A stretch of 64,000 nucleotides of DNA from an uncultured Halomonas sp. (GCF_947500835.1 NZ_CANMTQ010000007.1:124001-188000), one strand, 5' to 3'; shown: positions 9,883-19,007, counted from the first letter of the stretch. Notes: generated by a model not told the origin, from the letters alone. Made by a program: numbers and translations.

Positions 9883-10876
9883 AGCTGTCGTCTCCACCGC
9901 TCAGCACGATTTCGCCATTTTCCGCCAAACGCCTCACCACCAGCAGAATGGCCTTCTGCTCGTTTTCCACTTGAGAGACCCGAATCGGACCGCGAGCCTC
10001 GAGGTCTTCCGTCAACAGTTGAGCCGCACGCTGAGACATATTGGAAGTGAACTTCTCCACCAGTTCGCTTGGTGCCCCCTTGAGCGCCACCACCAGGGAG
10101 TTGGTGTCGATTTCCTTGAGGAGGAGCTGAATGCCGCGATTGTCGAGATCGACGATATTCTCGAACAGGAACATCTCGTCGATGATCTTCTGGGCAAGTT
10201 CTTCGCTGTGGGCGCGTACATTCTCGATGATGGCCTCTTCCTGAGCCGTATTCATCAGGTTGAGGATTTCCGCTGCGGTTCTCGCGCCGCCCATCTTGCT
10301 GCGCTTGAGATTCTGGCCGTCCAGCATGCCACCGAGTACTTCCGTCAGTTCCTGCAGGGCGGCAGGCTGCACACCACTGAAGGTCGCGATACGCAGGACC
10401 ACATCGTTGCGCTGCTTTTCCGGAAACAGCTCCAGGATGTCTGCCGCCTGATGGCGCTCGAGATGCACGAGAATGGTCGCAATGATCTGAGGATGCTCGT
10501 CGCGAATCAGCTCCGACACCATCGAAGCTTCCATCAGGTTGAGCGAATCGATGCCTGTATTGGCGCCCTTGGCCTCGAGAATATCTTCGATCAGGCTCGA
10601 CGCCCGTTCGTTGCCAAGCGCCTTGGTCAACACCGCGCGAATATGCTCGCTGGTGTGCAGGTTGAGGGCGGCAAACTGCTCTGCCTCATCATGAAACTCG
10701 TCAAGCACGACGCGCATTTCTTCATGGGAAATCTGGCTGAGCTGGGCCATTTCCATGCCAAGGGTCTCGACGTCCTTGGCGGAGAGATATTTGAATATCT
10801 CCGCGGCGCTGTCCTCGTCCAGGGACAGCAGCAGGATGGCGCTGCGACGCGCGCCGCTCATCGTGTTTTTAGTCAT
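9875..10876 (-). CDS. fliG: Flagellar motor switch protein FliG
   Basis: FliG links the MS ring to the C-ring and carries the charged helix that contacts the MotA stator. The 333-residue product contains the '[13 protein letters not shown]' motif of the middle domain near residue 126 and the C-terminal torque helix region '[16 protein letters not shown]' with its charged residues. Length is standard. The ATG overlaps the fliF stop by eight bases. Confidence 0.98.
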   Translation of the reverse strand: MTKNTMSGARRSAILLLSLDEDSAAEIFKYLSAKDVETLGMEMAQLSQISHEEMRVVLDEFHDEAEQFAALNLHTSEHIRAVLTKALGNERASSLIEDILEAKGANTGIDSLNLMEASMVSELIRDEHPQIIATILVHLERHQAADILELFPEKQRNDVVLRIATFSGVQPAALQELTEVLGGMLDGQNLKRSKMGGARTAAEILNLMNTAQEEAIIENVRAHSEELAQKIIDEMFLFENIVDLDNRGIQLLLKEIDTNSLVVALKGAPSELVEKFTSNMSQRAAQLLTEDLEARGPIRVSQVENEQKAILLVVRRLAENGEIVLSGGDDSYV

Positions 10877-12605
10877 TTTGATTCATCCAGCCTTTGACGA
10901 CGAGGGCGACCATGCGTGGATCTTCCTGGGCCATCTCCCGCGCTTCCTTGAGGTTCTGTTCGTAGGCCGAGGCGCCACGACGGCGGCGACGCGGTGGTGG
11001 CATCTCGTCCACGAAGTCATCTTCTAGGCGGCCATTCGGTGAAGAGGCTGCTGCCATGGCCGGTGAGCTGGGCGCTGCCGCGGGCAAGGCCTGGCTGTGA
11101 CGCTTGACCAAGGGACGCAGTACCATGAACCAGAGGAACAGAGCGGCCAGGGCGACGAGCAGATAGCGGCCCAGGGTCAGCGCCAGATCGATGGCCTGAG
11201 CGGTCTGCCACCATGGCAAGGGCTCGATCGTGTCATCGCGCAGGGCAAAGCTTGAATTGACCACTTCGATGGCATCGCCTCGTGCCTCGGAGAACCCCAT
11301 GGCCTGACGTACCAGACGCTCGATCTGGGCCAACTCGTTGTCACTCAAGGGCTCGCGAATGGCCTGACCTTCTTCATCCAGGCCATCGCGATAGTTGATT
11401 ACCACCGCGACAGAGAGACGCTGAACGCTGCCGCGACGGTACTGCACGTGCTCGACGCTGCGATCCACTTCGTAGTTGACTACGTCATCCCGATCCAGAC
11501 GGCTGGGTGGCTTGTTTTCATTGGTTTCATCGACATTGCCTTCTTCATCTTCCTCATCGGCGGGTTCAGCACCCTGGTCGATGGGGGAGGCGAGGGTGCC
11601 GGGGGGCGTATTGGTCAGCGCGCCGGGGATGCCACGACCCAGGTCATCGCTACCGGTATAGGATTCGCTGGTCTGACGGCTGCGCACCGCTGCTTCGTTC
11701 GGCGGCTGATTGGGGCCGTATCGCTCCGCGGTCTGTTCACGAGTCGAGAAATCGATCTGGGCCGCGACCTGGGCGCGGACGTTGTCCGGGCCAAGAATCG
11801 GGGAAAGGATGCGTTCGATGCGCTGCTGGTAGGAGCGTTCGACTTCCTGAATATAGTTCAACTGAGTGCCGTCGAGATCGCCCAGGCTGCTGCCGCTGCG
11901 AGAGAGCAGGCGACCGTTTTGATCCACCACGGTGACCGCATCCGAGGCAAGCTCCGGCACGCTGCCGGCCACCATGTGCACGATGGCATTGATCTGGCTG
12001 TCGCCTAGTACGCGACCCGGCTGCAGAGTCAATACCACGGAAGCCTTGGCGGGTTCCCGCTCCCGTACGAAGACCGATGACTTGGCCATGGCCAGATGAA
12101 TGCGCGCCTGAGCGACCGGACCCAGGGCCTCTATCGAGCGAATGAGTTCGCCTTCCAGGCCGCGCTGATAGTTGAGCTGCTCGGTGAATTGGCTGACCCC
12201 GAAGGCTTGAGTGTCCATCAACTCGAAGCCGACGTTGCCACCCTGGGGCAAGCCTTGCTCCGCCAGCTGCAGGCGCAGCGTATGTACCTGGTCGCCGGGC
12301 ACCAGCAAAGCGCTGCCACCATCGTTGAAGCGATAGGGGATACCGCGAGTGTCCAGCTCATTGATGATGCGACCGCCATCCGCGTCGCCAAGATTGCTGT
12401 ACAGCACGCGGTAGTCTGGGGTGCTGGCCCATAGCAGCATGGCTGCCACAATGGCAACGGCTGCAGCCCCCGCGATCAGCAAGGGCACTAGAGGGCTGCT
12501 GCGCAGTTTGTTCATCAAGTTCGCTGTGGACGATGCCTTGGCATCCGCTGTGTTGCGGTTGCCTTGTGATGACGTTGATTGATTGGCCGAAGCGGCGTCG
12601 CTCAT
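10869..12605 (-). CDS. fliF: Flagellar MS-ring protein FliF
   Basis: FliF builds the inner-membrane MS ring, the first structure of the basal body. The 578-residue product has two membrane spans (about residues 38-60 and 470-492) bracketing the periplasmic ring-building domains ('[13 protein letters not shown]', '[13 protein letters not shown]'). A C-terminal cytoplasmic FliG-binding tail ends '[17 protein letters not shown]'. It opens the minus-strand operon; its divergent neighbour is fliE, with a 322-base shared upstream region. Confidence 0.97.
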   Translation of the reverse strand: MSDAASANQSTSSQGNRNTADAKASSTANLMNKLRSSPLVPLLIAGAAAVAIVAAMLLWASTPDYRVLYSNLGDADGGRIINELDTRGIPYRFNDGGSALLVPGDQVHTLRLQLAEQGLPQGGNVGFELMDTQAFGVSQFTEQLNYQRGLEGELIRSIEALGPVAQARIHLAMAKSSVFVREREPAKASVVLTLQPGRVLGDSQINAIVHMVAGSVPELASDAVTVVDQNGRLLSRSGSSLGDLDGTQLNYIQEVERSYQQRIERILSPILGPDNVRAQVAAQIDFSTREQTAERYGPNQPPNEAAVRSRQTSESYTGSDDLGRGIPGALTNTPPGTLASPIDQGAEPADEEDEEGNVDETNENKPPSRLDRDDVVNYEVDRSVEHVQYRRGSVQRLSVAVVINYRDGLDEEGQAIREPLSDNELAQIERLVRQAMGFSEARGDAIEVVNSSFALRDDTIEPLPWWQTAQAIDLALTLGRYLLVALAALFLWFMVLRPLVKRHSQALPAAAPSSPAMAAASSPNGRLEDDFVDEMPPPRRRRRGASAYEQNLKEAREMAQEDPRMVALVVKGWMNQND

Positions 12606-12927
12606 GCTCGCCTCCCGGCGCTAAAGATAGTGCCCGTGAAGGCGATGTTGTTTGTGTCGGCCCGATAGCCGTGGGTCGGTCCAGATAACATGATGATGTC
12701 CGGCTCCAGCATCCGTCTCGATTCGTCGCTCCGACCAGGCTCAAGTGTCTGGCCCGAACGGTCGGGTGATGGAGGTCATTATCCGTATCGAGGGCAAGGG
12801 TAAAGGCAGGAAAAGGACGCGTTTGTTAGTTCATTTGCATGCATGAATAGGGCAGAGGGGTTGGTAGGCTTGCCATCACTGTCAATCTCGTTATCAATCC
12901 CATTATCCACGCGTGCGGGAGTTACCC
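12606..12927. promoter_or_regulatory. Divergent fliF / fliE upstream region
   Basis: A 322-base gene-free interval between fliF (minus) and fliE (plus). Both genes would be early flagellar genes controlled by FlhDC in this type of system, so promoters for both must lie here. No convincing sigma-28 or sigma-54 box was found, and the FlhDC site is too degenerate to assign by eye. A GGGAG ribosome-binding site for fliE sits just ahead of the ATG at 12928. Confidence 0.5.
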
Positions 12928-13257
12928 ATGAGTGCACCAGCCATTCAAGCAGCACTGAATCAGATGCAGAGTCTGGCGACCCAAGCCAGCGGTCAAGCCG
13001 TCAAGGGGCAACAGCTATCCACCCTGGTGGGACAAGGCGGTTTCGCCAGCGAACTGCAGTCCTCGATACAGCGTATCAATCGGCTGCAGCAGACCGCCAA
13101 CGCAAAGCTCAATGCCTTTCAGGCGGGGGATGCCGGCGTATCGCTGAACGATGTGATGGTGGATATGCAAAAAGCCAGCGTCGGGTTTCAGATGGGCGTA
13201 CAGGTGCGTAACCGTCTGGTGACGACCTACAAGGACATCATGAACATGCAGGTCTGA
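12928..13257 (+). CDS. fliE: Flagellar hook-basal body protein FliE
   Basis: FliE is the adaptor that joins the MS ring to the rod and is the first rod substrate exported. The product is 109 residues from ATG 12928 (MSAPAIQAALNQMQSLA), preferred over an upstream ATG at 12913 because GGGAG precedes it. The conserved C-terminus 'GVSLNDVMVDMQKASVGFQ' and 'VQVRNRLVTTYKDIMNMQV' is intact. The last 15 bases before the stop are repeated exactly at 13815-13829, after the BrnTA module. Confidence 0.97.
   Translation: MSAPAIQAALNQMQSLATQASGQAVKGQQLSTLVGQGGFASELQSSIQRINRLQQTANAKLNAFQAGDAGVSLNDVMVDMQKASVGFQMGVQVRNRLVTTYKDIMNMQV
13241..13255 (+). repeat. 15-bp direct repeat, left copy (3' end of fliE)
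   Basis: TGAACATGCAGGTCT occurs here inside the last codons of fliE and again at 13815-13829, immediately beyond brnA. The two exact copies bracket a 574-base segment that contains only the BrnTA module, the signature expected of an insertion that duplicated or recombined at the fliE 3' end. Confidence 0.8.
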
Positions 13258-13280
13258 AACTTCCTTTCTTCTATTTATTT

Positions 13281-13292
13281 TTGTACATACAA
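13281..13292. promoter_or_regulatory. Probable BrnA operator ahead of brnT
   Basis: TTGTA-CA-TACAA is a short inverted repeat in an AT-rich stretch six bases upstream of the brnT ATG; flanking A/T bases extend the symmetry imperfectly. BrnA antitoxins are known to repress their own operon through such operators, so this is inferred to be the autoregulatory site, overlapping the promoter. Confidence 0.5.
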
Positions 13293-13297
13293 TAAAT

Positions 13298-13570
13298 ATG
13301 GAATTATCCTTCGATGCAGACAAGCGTGATCTGACTCTTGAAGCGAGAGGACTCGATTTTGCCGATGCAGCCGAAGTTTTTGCGGGCCATCATTTCACCT
13401 TGCGAGATGATCGCAAGGACTATGGCGAGCTTCGCTATATTACGGTAGGCGTTATGCAGGCTCGCATGATCATCCTTGTGTGGACTCCCCGCGATGGAAC
13501 TCGTCGCATTATTTCCATGAGGAAAGCCAATGAACGCGAACAGAGAAAATACCGGTCGCGATTGGATTGA
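13298..13570 (+). CDS. brnT: BrnT-family ribonuclease toxin
   Basis: BrnT toxins are RelE-fold ribonucleases that arrest growth by cutting RNA. The 90-residue product has the family landmarks: 'RGLDFADAAEVFAG' near residue 17, 'DDRKDYGELRYITVGVM' near 36, and the C-terminal 'RRIISMRKANEREQRKY', which holds the conserved basic residues. Toxin-first order with an overlapping antitoxin is standard for brnTA. The module sits just after fliE and is flanked by 15-bp direct repeats. Both genes look intact. Confidence 0.92.
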   Translation: MELSFDADKRDLTLEARGLDFADAAEVFAGHHFTLRDDRKDYGELRYITVGVMQARMIILVWTPRDGTRRIISMRKANEREQRKYRSRLD

Positions 13571-13793
13571 CCCGGACGACGCACCGGAACTCGACGATGC
13601 CTTTTTCGAAGAGGCCGATGAGTATCGTGGCGATACCTTGGTCAAACGTGGACGTCCGAAGGCCGATAAAGTAAAGCAGCGCGTCACCATACGTCTCGAC
13701 TCGGAGATCGTGGAGTCATTCAAGGCACAAGGCGCTGGTTGGCAGAGTCGAATCAATCAGGCGCTTAAAGAATATCTTCAAGAGAAGGATTGA
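13530..13793 (+). CDS. brnA: BrnA-family antitoxin
   Basis: BrnA neutralises BrnT and represses the operon. The 87-residue protein has an acidic N-terminal region with 'WIDPDDAPELDDAFFEEAD' (typical of BrnA toxin-binding segments) and a C-terminal DNA-binding ribbon-helix-helix-like part 'QRVTIRLDSEIVESFKAQG'. The start overlaps brnT by 41 bases in a different frame, indicating tight coupling. Confidence 0.92.
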   Translation: MNANRENTGRDWIDPDDAPELDDAFFEEADEYRGDTLVKRGRPKADKVKQRVTIRLDSEIVESFKAQGAGWQSRINQALKEYLQEKD

Positions 13794-13814
13794 CGACAAT
13801 TGCATCAGGACGTC

Positions 13815-13829
13815 TGAACATGCAGGTCT
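13815..13829 (+). repeat. 15-bp direct repeat, right copy
   Basis: Exact copy of 13241-13255 (TGAACATGCAGGTCT). Here it is not in a gene but is followed by a TAA, so excision between the two copies would leave a fliE frame ending with a stop at the same place. Confidence 0.8.
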
Positions 13830-14727
13830 AATCCCCTAGCTCACGTCTTAAAAACGCCATAGCGGCGTCCATTGCGCTGCCGCGGGTAAGAAAGGTGGTG
13901 ATATGGCCCCGATAGCGCAGCAAATAGAGTTCGCTATCGACGCCGGCATCATCGAGTGCCGTATGAAAGTCCCTGGCATGATCCACCGGCACGAGGCTGT
14001 CCCAGGTGCCATGAAACAGAAAGAAGGGTGGCGCATTCCCGGTGATATGCTCCATCGGCGAGGCCTGGGCATACTGTGAAGGCACTTCCAACCGCGTGCC
14101 GCCAAGAAACTCCACCACCAGACGCCCATCATCGAACTTGAAGAGATTGCTCGGCGTACCCCCGGAAACCACTGCTGCCAGCTTGGAAGACTCCCCGCCA
14201 TAGGGCTGATTCAACTCGCCATCTTCACTTGCCACCAGCGCCAATAGACTCACCAGATGCGCCCCGGAAGAGTAGCCCACCCCGGCAATACGAGATGTGT
14301 CTATCCCCCAGGCGCTCGCGTTTTCATGAATCCAGGCCATGGCCTGCTGCATGTCGTGAAGCTGGGCAGGGAACTTGTACTGCGGCGCAAAACGATAGGT
14401 CACGTTGACCGCCACGATACCACTGCACGCCAGGCGCTTGGCGATATCGGTCATGTCGTCCTTGGAGCGCCCCTGCCAGCCCCCGCCGTGCACCACCAGC
14501 GCCGCAGGACGCTTGGTTGCCCTTGCTGGGGTGTCAGGCAAATAGACATCCGCCCGAAGGGCTTCAGGCCAGTCAGAGGGCGTGTAAACAAGATTTTCGT
14601 ACACCTGGAAGGAGTCAGTTTGAGGGAGCGTCGCGGTGGAGGGGGTGTCGGGTGCGTTTATATAGGTCGTGCAACCGTTCAGGACAAACAGCAGAAGAGG
14701 AAGAAGCCATAAGCTGCGCATTGCCAC
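13828..14727 (-). CDS. Alpha/beta-hydrolase lipoprotein (esterase-like)
   Basis: The 299-residue product begins with a lipoprotein signal ('LLLFVLNGC', lipobox Cys19), so it is probably anchored in the envelope. The mature part is an alpha/beta hydrolase of the BD-FAE / hormone-sensitive-lipase-like group: oxyanion motif 'VVHGGGWQG', nucleophile elbow 'GVGYSSGAH', acid region 'GTWDSLVPVDHA' and a late His in 'RYRGHITTF'. Natural substrate unknown; feruloyl or acyl esters are possible. It converges on the BrnTA module and is not flagellar. Confidence 0.85.
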   Translation of the reverse strand: MAMRSLWLLPLLLFVLNGCTTYINAPDTPSTATLPQTDSFQVYENLVYTPSDWPEALRADVYLPDTPARATKRPAALVVHGGGWQGRSKDDMTDIAKRLACSGIVAVNVTYRFAPQYKFPAQLHDMQQAMAWIHENASAWGIDTSRIAGVGYSSGAHLVSLLALVASEDGELNQPYGGESSKLAAVVSGGTPSNLFKFDDGRLVVEFLGGTRLEVPSQYAQASPMEHITGNAPPFFLFHGTWDSLVPVDHARDFHTALDDAGVDSELYLLRYRGHITTFLTRGSAMDAAMAFLRRELGD

Positions 14728-14766
14728 TCCTAAGCAGGGCTATTTCACAAGTGGGCGTCGTGATCT

Positions 14767-14829
14767 GTGGGAGCTTCCTTAGCGAGCGATAGAAAAAGTC
14801 ACCATCGCCGGATAAATCCGGCTCCTACA
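14767..14829. repeat. REP-like double-hairpin element, single copy
   Basis: The stretch GGGAGCTTCCTTAGCGAGC followed about 20 bases later by GCCGGATAAATCCGGC is a diverged member of the same two-hairpin family found four times in tandem at 32511-32842 and near 60.7 and 63.1 kb. It lies between the esterase and the GGDEF-EAL gene, in the usual intergenic setting of REP elements. Confidence 0.65.
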
Positions 14830-14897
14830 CAAACCAGCGGTTGTGTCTATCGAGAATTGTTTCTCATCATAGCCTAGTCGTTTTTTGTGGTCATCGA

Positions 14898-17669
14898 TCA
14901 GGAAGGACAAGAAGCGGGAGGTAGTAACGCCAATCCCGGCCTTGCCAGCAAATAGCCTTGAACTCGATTGCACCCCTGCTGCTGTAGAAATGCCAGCTGT
15001 TCCTGGGTTTCGATGCCCTCGGCGCAGACGTCGCGACCAAATCCTTTGCACAAGGTCAAAAGCGATTCGACGATGGCGCGATCACCTTCGCAGCCGGGCA
15101 GGCCGGCGATGAATGACTTGTCGATCTTGATCGTATCGAAAGGAAACTGCTTCAGGTGCGAAAGCGATGAGAAACCGGTACCGAAATCATCCAGGGCAAT
15201 ACGCACGCCCTGATCGTATAGCCCTGCCAGCTGCCGGCCGATCCAATCCGGAGACTGGATGAGAGCGGTCTCCGTGATCTCGAGCTCAAGCACGCTGGTA
15301 GGCAAGTCGCGTTCACGCAGCGCCTGGAGCACATGGGTCGCCAGATGATCGTCGTCCATCAGCTGAATGGCGCTGACGTTGACGCTGATGAAAAAGCCCT
15401 TGGGAAGCTGATCCCGAACCGCAATGAAGTTGTCCAGCGCTTGATCGACAACCCATTTGCCCACCTCGATCATCATGCCGTTTTCCTCGAGGATGGGAAT
15501 GAAGACATCTGGCCCGATAATGCCGAGCTTTTCATCTTTCCAGCGCAAAAGAACTTCCACGCCAACGGGCCTGGAAAGGTCCGCCAGCTGCCACTGAGGC
15601 TGAAAGTTCAGATAGAAATCATTCCTGGCGAAGGCGCCAGAGAGCCGCTGTTCGATATCCTGGTAGCGGCTGGCTTCCTTGAGCATGCCGTTGACATACT
15701 GACGTGTTCGATTTCGCCCATGCAGTTTGGCCTGCACCTGAGCGGCATTGGCCCGCCGCAGGAGCTCTTCAGGCTTGATATAGCCGCCGGTCGTGGTAGC
15801 CAGGCCAATACTGATGGTCAGCTGCAGCTCGCCGATCATGGGGAAGCGATGCTGCTCTACCCGTTGACGCAAACGATCCGCCAGTTCCTGCGCGTGTTTG
15901 TCGTCGACCAGATTGACACCGATGGCAAACTCATCGCCTCCCAGGCGGCCTATCAGCGCGTCGGTAGTGTCCTTCAAGGCCGAAGCGAACACGCCCGCCA
16001 GTTCCCGCAGCACGTCATCCGCCATCGCCGTGCCGTGGGCGTCGTTGATTCGCTTGAACCGATCGACGCCACACACCAGTACGGCTTGGCGCCGCGCCGT
16101 GGCCTGCCGCTTGGGGATATTTCTTGCCAGGGCCTTGAGGAAGCCATCGCGATTGAGCTGACGAGTCAAGGCGTCATGGTGGGTGATCCATTCAATTTCG
16201 CGCTGGGCTTCCAAAGACTCGCGTAGATCCCGCGCGACGATGACATAGTTGTAGCGACCCGAGTTCTCGTGCTTGATACGCTGTATCGTCGCCTGGACAG
16301 GAAGACGTTCGCCGTCACGGCAGCGTAGATACGTATTCAGGCGTACCGATTGCCGGTCGTTTTCCAACATGGCGAGCTGCCCGGTCGGTGACGTATCGCT
16401 GAAGCAGTCGATCAATTGGGCAGGGGATAGCGCCTTGATTCCATTATCGTCGTAGCCAAGCTGATCCAGGCCGCCTTGATTGCAATAGGTGAAGCGCTGG
16501 GATGCTTCTTCGAAAATGAGAATCAGATCCAGCGTCGCGTCCAGAGTGGCGCGAAACTCCTCCAGGGTCGCGTAAAGAGCTGTTTGTTCACGTTCTTCAT
16601 GTATTGCTTCGAGTAGACGACTGCCGATGTCCAACAGGGGCTTCAGCAAATGCCGTGCTCGCGCCTGATTGAAGCCACCCTTGCGATTGGCCACCAGCAT
16701 CAATCCCACGTTCTGGTTATTCACCACGAACGGCACCATCAGCGCGTTATGCAAGGGCGGGTGATTTTCCGGAAGCGCATCCGGCGAGATGACGGCGAAA
16801 TCGGCTTCAGTAAATACCTGGATTTCCGGGTGCTGGAAACGGTTATTCGTTAGCGCATTGATGCGATCGACGCTCAAGCGGCGCCCGCCATGAGCGAAAA
16901 ATGCATGCATCTTTTCGCTCATTTCCCCGAGGGACATGCCAAGTACATCCAGTACCAGGGCGCCGTCCTCCTCCTTGATTTCACCCACCAAGCCGTATTG
17001 GCACTTGCTCAGATGCAAGAAATCATCCAGTAATTCGAGCAGTATCAGCTTGGGTGGTGCATCGGCCCGGTAACGCTGTTCCGCCCGGGCGATAAGCGTC
17101 TCGACGATGGTTTCTATCCCGATTTCATCCTTGGGCAGCTCACCAAGGCGAACGGATCGGCGGCCATCGGCGATTTCGAAATTGACCAGGTCCGCAAGAT
17201 GACGCAGCGTATCCAGCTCTTTTGGGCTGATTTTGCGGGGCTCGTGGTCGATGATGCAAAGGGTTCCCAAGGGGCTGTCGTCGAGTCCGTAGATGGGTAC
17301 CCCGGCGTAGAAGCGAATATGAGGCGCTTCGGTTACCAGAGGATTGTCCTTGAAGCGTCGATCCTTGCGGGCATCTTCAACGACGACCGGCTCGTTCGCT
17401 TCGACTGCATGAGCGCAAAAGGCATGCTTCACCGGCGTTTCGCGCACGGTAATACCCTGAACCGACTTGAACCATTGGCGCTTGTCATCCACCAGGCTGA
17501 CCAGGGCGATAGGGACCTCGAATAGCCGACAGGCCAGACGGGTCAGCACATCGAAGCGCCGCTCCGAAGGCGTATCCATCAGGCGTGAGGATTCCAACGC
17601 CTCCAGGCGCCCTGCGTCATTGATTCGCGATAGTTGCTGGGGCGAGGAGCAACTGACGAAATGATTCAT
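14898..17669 (-). CDS. GAF-GAF-PAS-GGDEF-EAL c-di-GMP turnover protein
   Basis: A 923-residue cytosolic signalling protein (start ATG 17669, preceded by GAGGAG; an upstream ATG at 17693 would add eight residues). Order of domains: an N-terminal GAF (about 25-165), a second GAF-like region (about 190-360), a PAS domain (about 375-490), GGDEF (about 500-650; intact 'GRLGGDEFAIG') and EAL (about 665-915). In the last, the signature reads EVL ('VGVEVLLRW'), while 'DDFGTGFSSL' and 'TIKIDKSFI' are conserved. Both cyclase and phosphodiesterase activity are therefore possible. A sigma-28 type promoter at 17740-17767 suggests it belongs to the late flagellar regulon and tunes motility. Confidence 0.92.
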   Translation of the reverse strand: MNHFVSCSSPQQLSRINDAGRLEALESSRLMDTPSERRFDVLTRLACRLFEVPIALVSLVDDKRQWFKSVQGITVRETPVKHAFCAHAVEANEPVVVEDARKDRRFKDNPLVTEAPHIRFYAGVPIYGLDDSPLGTLCIIDHEPRKISPKELDTLRHLADLVNFEIADGRRSVRLGELPKDEIGIETIVETLIARAEQRYRADAPPKLILLELLDDFLHLSKCQYGLVGEIKEEDGALVLDVLGMSLGEMSEKMHAFFAHGGRRLSVDRINALTNNRFQHPEIQVFTEADFAVISPDALPENHPPLHNALMVPFVVNNQNVGLMLVANRKGGFNQARARHLLKPLLDIGSRLLEAIHEEREQTALYATLEEFRATLDATLDLILIFEEASQRFTYCNQGGLDQLGYDDNGIKALSPAQLIDCFSDTSPTGQLAMLENDRQSVRLNTYLRCRDGERLPVQATIQRIKHENSGRYNYVIVARDLRESLEAQREIEWITHHDALTRQLNRDGFLKALARNIPKRQATARRQAVLVCGVDRFKRINDAHGTAMADDVLRELAGVFASALKDTTDALIGRLGGDEFAIGVNLVDDKHAQELADRLRQRVEQHRFPMIGELQLTISIGLATTTGGYIKPEELLRRANAAQVQAKLHGRNRTRQYVNGMLKEASRYQDIEQRLSGAFARNDFYLNFQPQWQLADLSRPVGVEVLLRWKDEKLGIIGPDVFIPILEENGMMIEVGKWVVDQALDNFIAVRDQLPKGFFISVNVSAIQLMDDDHLATHVLQALRERDLPTSVLELEITETALIQSPDWIGRQLAGLYDQGVRIALDDFGTGFSSLSHLKQFPFDTIKIDKSFIAGLPGCEGDRAIVESLLTLCKGFGRDVCAEGIETQEQLAFLQQQGCNRVQGYLLARPGLALLPPASCPS

Positions 17670-17739
17670 TGTTTTGCTCGCTCCTCGAAGCATTCATGGG
17701 ACGTTATCGACAACACTGGATACGCCGGGTTATCCGCTA

Positions 17740-17767
17740 TCATCGGCAGCCATCCCGCAAACCTTTA
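17740..17767 (-). promoter_or_regulatory. Sigma-28 type promoter of the GGDEF-EAL gene
   Basis: On the minus strand TAAAGGTT, 12 bases, GCCGATGA. It matches the FliA consensus (TAAAGTTT-N11-GCCGATAA) at most positions, with one extra base of spacing. It lies about 70 bases upstream of the chosen start codon. Confidence 0.6.
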
Positions 17768-17804
17768 GCAACAACCGTTTTTATCTAATGTATGTGCGCT
17801 TTTA

Positions 17805-18182
17805 TCAAGCCTCAAGGGTGATCAGGCGGCCGCGTATTTGCTCAAGAGAATCGGCAATACGCAGCACTTCTTCACTGGGGAGCTGGCGTATTACATCGCC
17901 ATTCAAACGATCGACAATACGAGTTACCACACGACCCTCCTGGCGCTGCAGATCGAACTCGATGCCATAGCTTCGCATCACGTCATTGACCCGTTGCACC
18001 GGCTCCAGAAGCTCTTCAAAGCTGGTCGCATCAATCTCACCGCCGGTAACCTGTGCCAACGATGCCTGCCCATCGGAATAGGGCAACTGAGCCAGCACTT
18101 TTTCAATGCGCTGTCTTGACGTCAGATCGCTGACGGAAGTCGTTTGCGCTACAAAATTAAGATCATTGATAGAGGGTGTCAT
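17805..18182 (-). CDS. flaG: FlaG-family flagellar protein
   Basis: FlaG proteins accompany polar or lateral flagellin genes and influence filament length; their molecular role is unsettled. The 125-residue product has the family's C-terminal core 'GIEFDLQRQEGRVVTRIVD' followed by 'NGDVIRQLPSEEVLRIADSL', and a variable N-terminus. Instead of lying next to fliC and fliD as usual, it is about 6 kb from fliC, separated by TA modules, which supports later insertion of accessory DNA into an ancestral flaG-fliC region. Confidence 0.88.
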   Translation of the reverse strand: MTPSINDLNFVAQTTSVSDLTSRQRIEKVLAQLPYSDGQASLAQVTGGEIDATSFEELLEPVQRVNDVMRSYGIEFDLQRQEGRVVTRIVDRLNGDVIRQLPSEEVLRIADSLEQIRGRLITLEA

Positions 18183-18212
18183 GGTGTATTCCGAACGTAT
18201 AAAGCCAAGGAT

Positions 18213-18692
18213 TCAGGCAATGACCTCTACCTGACTATTACCGATATCCTCATCGACCCCGATGCTCAACAGCAGCGAGTGCTGATAGCCAAGCTGTGTC
18301 TTGTAGGCTTTGAGCTTCTTGATGTCCTGATGAATGCTGAACCGGTTGGTGCTCTTCGCGATCTCGATGGCCGCGAGATTTTCCGAAGTGCCCCGCCGGT
18401 GAATGACGATATCTGGAAAGATCGTGCGCGCCTCGGTGGCCGCAGACGTCGTGCCGGTAATGACCTGCTGCATGTAATGACAAGGGGTTTCCCAGCAGTT
18501 GTATTCGCAGTCCACATTCCACTCGGGCAACAGCGTCTGAAGATAAAAGGCCAGGCGAAAGGAGATCGCCCGCTCGTTGGCGCCGCGCTTGAGAAGACAG
18601 CCGTCTTTCTCGATTAAGGTTTTCAATGCCTGATCGAGAGTTTCCAGAAAGGTACTGTCCGATGTGGTCTTCAAGACTTGTAAGTGGCTCAT
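18213..18692 (-). CDS. Hypothetical protein, possible PD-(D/E)XK nuclease fold
   Basis: A 159-residue protein from ATG 18692 (MSHLQVLKTTSD), chosen because AGGAAA lies upstream; the frame extends further but without a good start. No firm family was recognised. The stretch 'FPDIVIHRRG' followed 15 residues later by 'AAIEIAK' has the D-...-E-x-K spacing of the restriction-endonuclease-like fold, and it is preceded by a helical N-terminus. It lies 30 bases upstream of flaG in the same direction, within a region of TA remnants. Confidence 0.6.
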   Translation of the reverse strand: MSHLQVLKTTSDSTFLETLDQALKTLIEKDGCLLKRGANERAISFRLAFYLQTLLPEWNVDCEYNCWETPCHYMQQVITGTTSAATEARTIFPDIVIHRRGTSENLAAIEIAKSTNRFSIHQDIKKLKAYKTQLGYQHSLLLSIGVDEDIGNSQVEVIA

Positions 18693-18794
18693 CGGTTTTT
18701 CCTGCTTGCCGAGTGGATTTATAACTAATGAAAGTATCTTGATTGAATTATCGGCAAGAGAATAAAAAGCTTGACTATTGGAGGGTTTTTCACT

Positions 18795-18881
18795 TTGCCG
18801 CCCAACGACGAGCGGTTGAATCAGGCTATTGCAGAAGCCGAAGCCGGGCAGACAGTCCCGCATGCGCTGATTGAAAAGTGA
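18795..18881 (+). pseudogene. Remnant of a type II antitoxin C-terminus
   Basis: An open stretch reading 'ERLNQAIAEAEAGQTVPHA' and ending in TGA resembles the C-terminal tail of RelB/Phd-like antitoxins. No upstream DNA-binding part survives in frame. The stop is six bases ahead of the YoeB-like fragment, the order expected for an antitoxin-toxin pair. Confidence 0.45.
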
Positions 18882-18887
18882 TACTGA

Positions 18888-19007
18888 ATGAAGCCGAGAA
18901 GGCCGGAGGATTATCTGTACTGGCAAGTCAAGGACAGAAAGATGCTGAAGCGACTCAACACTTATAAGACATCAGGTGAAAGCCGACAGTTGCCCTATTA
19001 CCAGTAA
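18888..19007 (+). pseudogene. YoeB/Txe-like toxin remnant
   Basis: A 39-codon frame starting at ATG 18888 contains 'PEDYLYWQVKDRKMLKRLN', which closely matches the N-terminal half of YoeB/Txe ribosome-dependent endonucleases (the pattern D-Y-x-Y-W-...-K-R-I-N). The usual length is about 84 residues. The central and catalytic C-terminal part is missing, and only 'RQLPYYQ' may echo the C-terminal end. It is almost certainly inactive. Confidence 0.6.
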
